From positions 32,326 through 96,325 of the forward strand of contig CALBKH010000008.1 of assembly GCA_937892955.1 (NCBI GenBank): a stretch of DNA of 64,000 bases, written 5' to 3'. The notes beneath the pieces are model-generated. The model had not been told where the DNA came from. It searched no databases and saw nothing but the letters and a program-made list of their open reading frames with translations. Of this stretch, positions 63,662-64,000 are shown in pieces. This DNA is from an uncultured Alphaproteobacteria bacterium (GTDB lineage: Bacteria > Pseudomonadota > Alphaproteobacteria > Rhizobiales > Ancalomicrobiaceae). The position numbers were made by a program, and so were the translations under genes. Position 1 is the first letter of the stretch; every line of letters starts with the position of its first letter.

Positions 63662-64000
63662 GGCGGTGGACCGCCTACGGAGCGCCCCGACACGATCATC
63701 GCTGGCATATGTGCCCACGCGACTCGAAATACCTACAGGTCTACCTTGACAGACCGCGCCAAACTCGACCGCAGTTTGTGTGCGGAGTCGTCTCCCGCAC
63801 CGTCCACACTGGTGAAGCCTTCGGGGCAAGATGGAATTTTACTGAGGCCCTCTTTCGAGCGCGCCGCAGGGTTGAGTGGACCAACTCACTGCAAGGCGCC
63901 ATCGAGAGACGACCATCATGCTGTACTTTCCGAATCTTGAGCGGCCTAAGAGTCCGTTTTGAAAATCACGGATGAGCGTTTCGCCTGAGGAGATTGCCAC
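63662..64000. other. Right edge without a confident gene
   Basis: This 339-bp stretch is visibly less GC-rich than the rest and holds only short random frames. An ATG at 63972 opens a frame (MSVSPEEIA...) that runs off the window, but it has no clear ribosome binding site. With the two TA modules to the left this may be the edge of an acquired region. Confidence 0.35.

Noticed and set aside
63746..63940. Short plus-strand frame near the right edge
   Set aside because: It needs a TTG start, lacks a ribosome binding site, and has no recognisable composition or motif.

Overview
The window looks like chromosomal DNA from an alphaproteobacterium of the order Hyphomicrobiales (Rhizobiales). Base composition is very GC-rich. 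A Rhizobiales-type porin, the blocks lptF-lptG-lptD-surA-pdxA-rsmA, fabD-fabG-acpP-fabF-mltG-yicC-gmk, rpsF-rpsR-DUF2232-rplI-dnaB-alr-radA-cvpA-purF and yfgM-bamB-der, and an alphaproteobacterial PHO box all fit. No rRNA, tRNA, CRISPR array or intact transposase gene was seen.

Layout. 0-10 kb: porin, methionine-salvage isomerase MtnA, UDP-galactose epimerase GalE, a cyclase-family hydrolase, a HicBA-type toxin-antitoxin pair, an ABC-F ATPase, a TDT-family exporter behind a SqrR/BigR-like operator, and a very small membrane protein. 10-23.6 kb: replication and envelope genes (holC, pepA, LPS export lptFG and lptD, a SurA-type chaperone, pdxA, rsmA, then gmk, yicC and mltG on the other strand). 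23.9-28 kb: fatty-acid synthesis (fabF, acpP, fabG, fabD). 28-31.5 kb: accessory genes (patatin-like lipase, LysE-type exporter, a DUF2235 hydrolase of lower GC). 31.8-39.3 kb: ribosomal proteins S6, S18 and L9 around a DUF2232 membrane protein, a two-component system, DUF599 protein and DnaB. 39.4-50.8 kb: MFS transporter, alr, a redox pair (flavodoxin-fold oxidoreductase plus HxlR regulator), PEP-mutase-like and MOSC proteins, radA-cvpA-purF-SDR, and a MntP-like exporter. 50.9-57.2 kb: der-bamB-yfgM operon, NnrU, and a second HxlR regulator divergent from VOC proteins. 57.4-61.9 kb: phosphate-starvation operon pstSCAB and an ArsC-family protein. 61.9-63.7 kb: two adjacent toxin-antitoxin modules (PIN-domain and GNAT/DUF1778) before a stretch without a gene.

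Most genes are housekeeping. The most unusual signal is non-coding: three copies of an approximately 130-nt intergenic element (3269-3400, 8275-8405, 23813-23942). Each copy has the same three hairpins and degenerate terminal inverted repeats. The paired bases change together between copies, so a folded structure seems to be under selection. In two copies the element end supplies the stop codon of the neighbouring gene. Other notable signals are a three-repeat PHO box for pstS, tandem hairpins between pstS and pstC, a near-consensus promoter with an overlapping palindrome between the HxlR and VOC genes, an ATTC-N8-GAAT operator before the TDT exporter, and several small genes.
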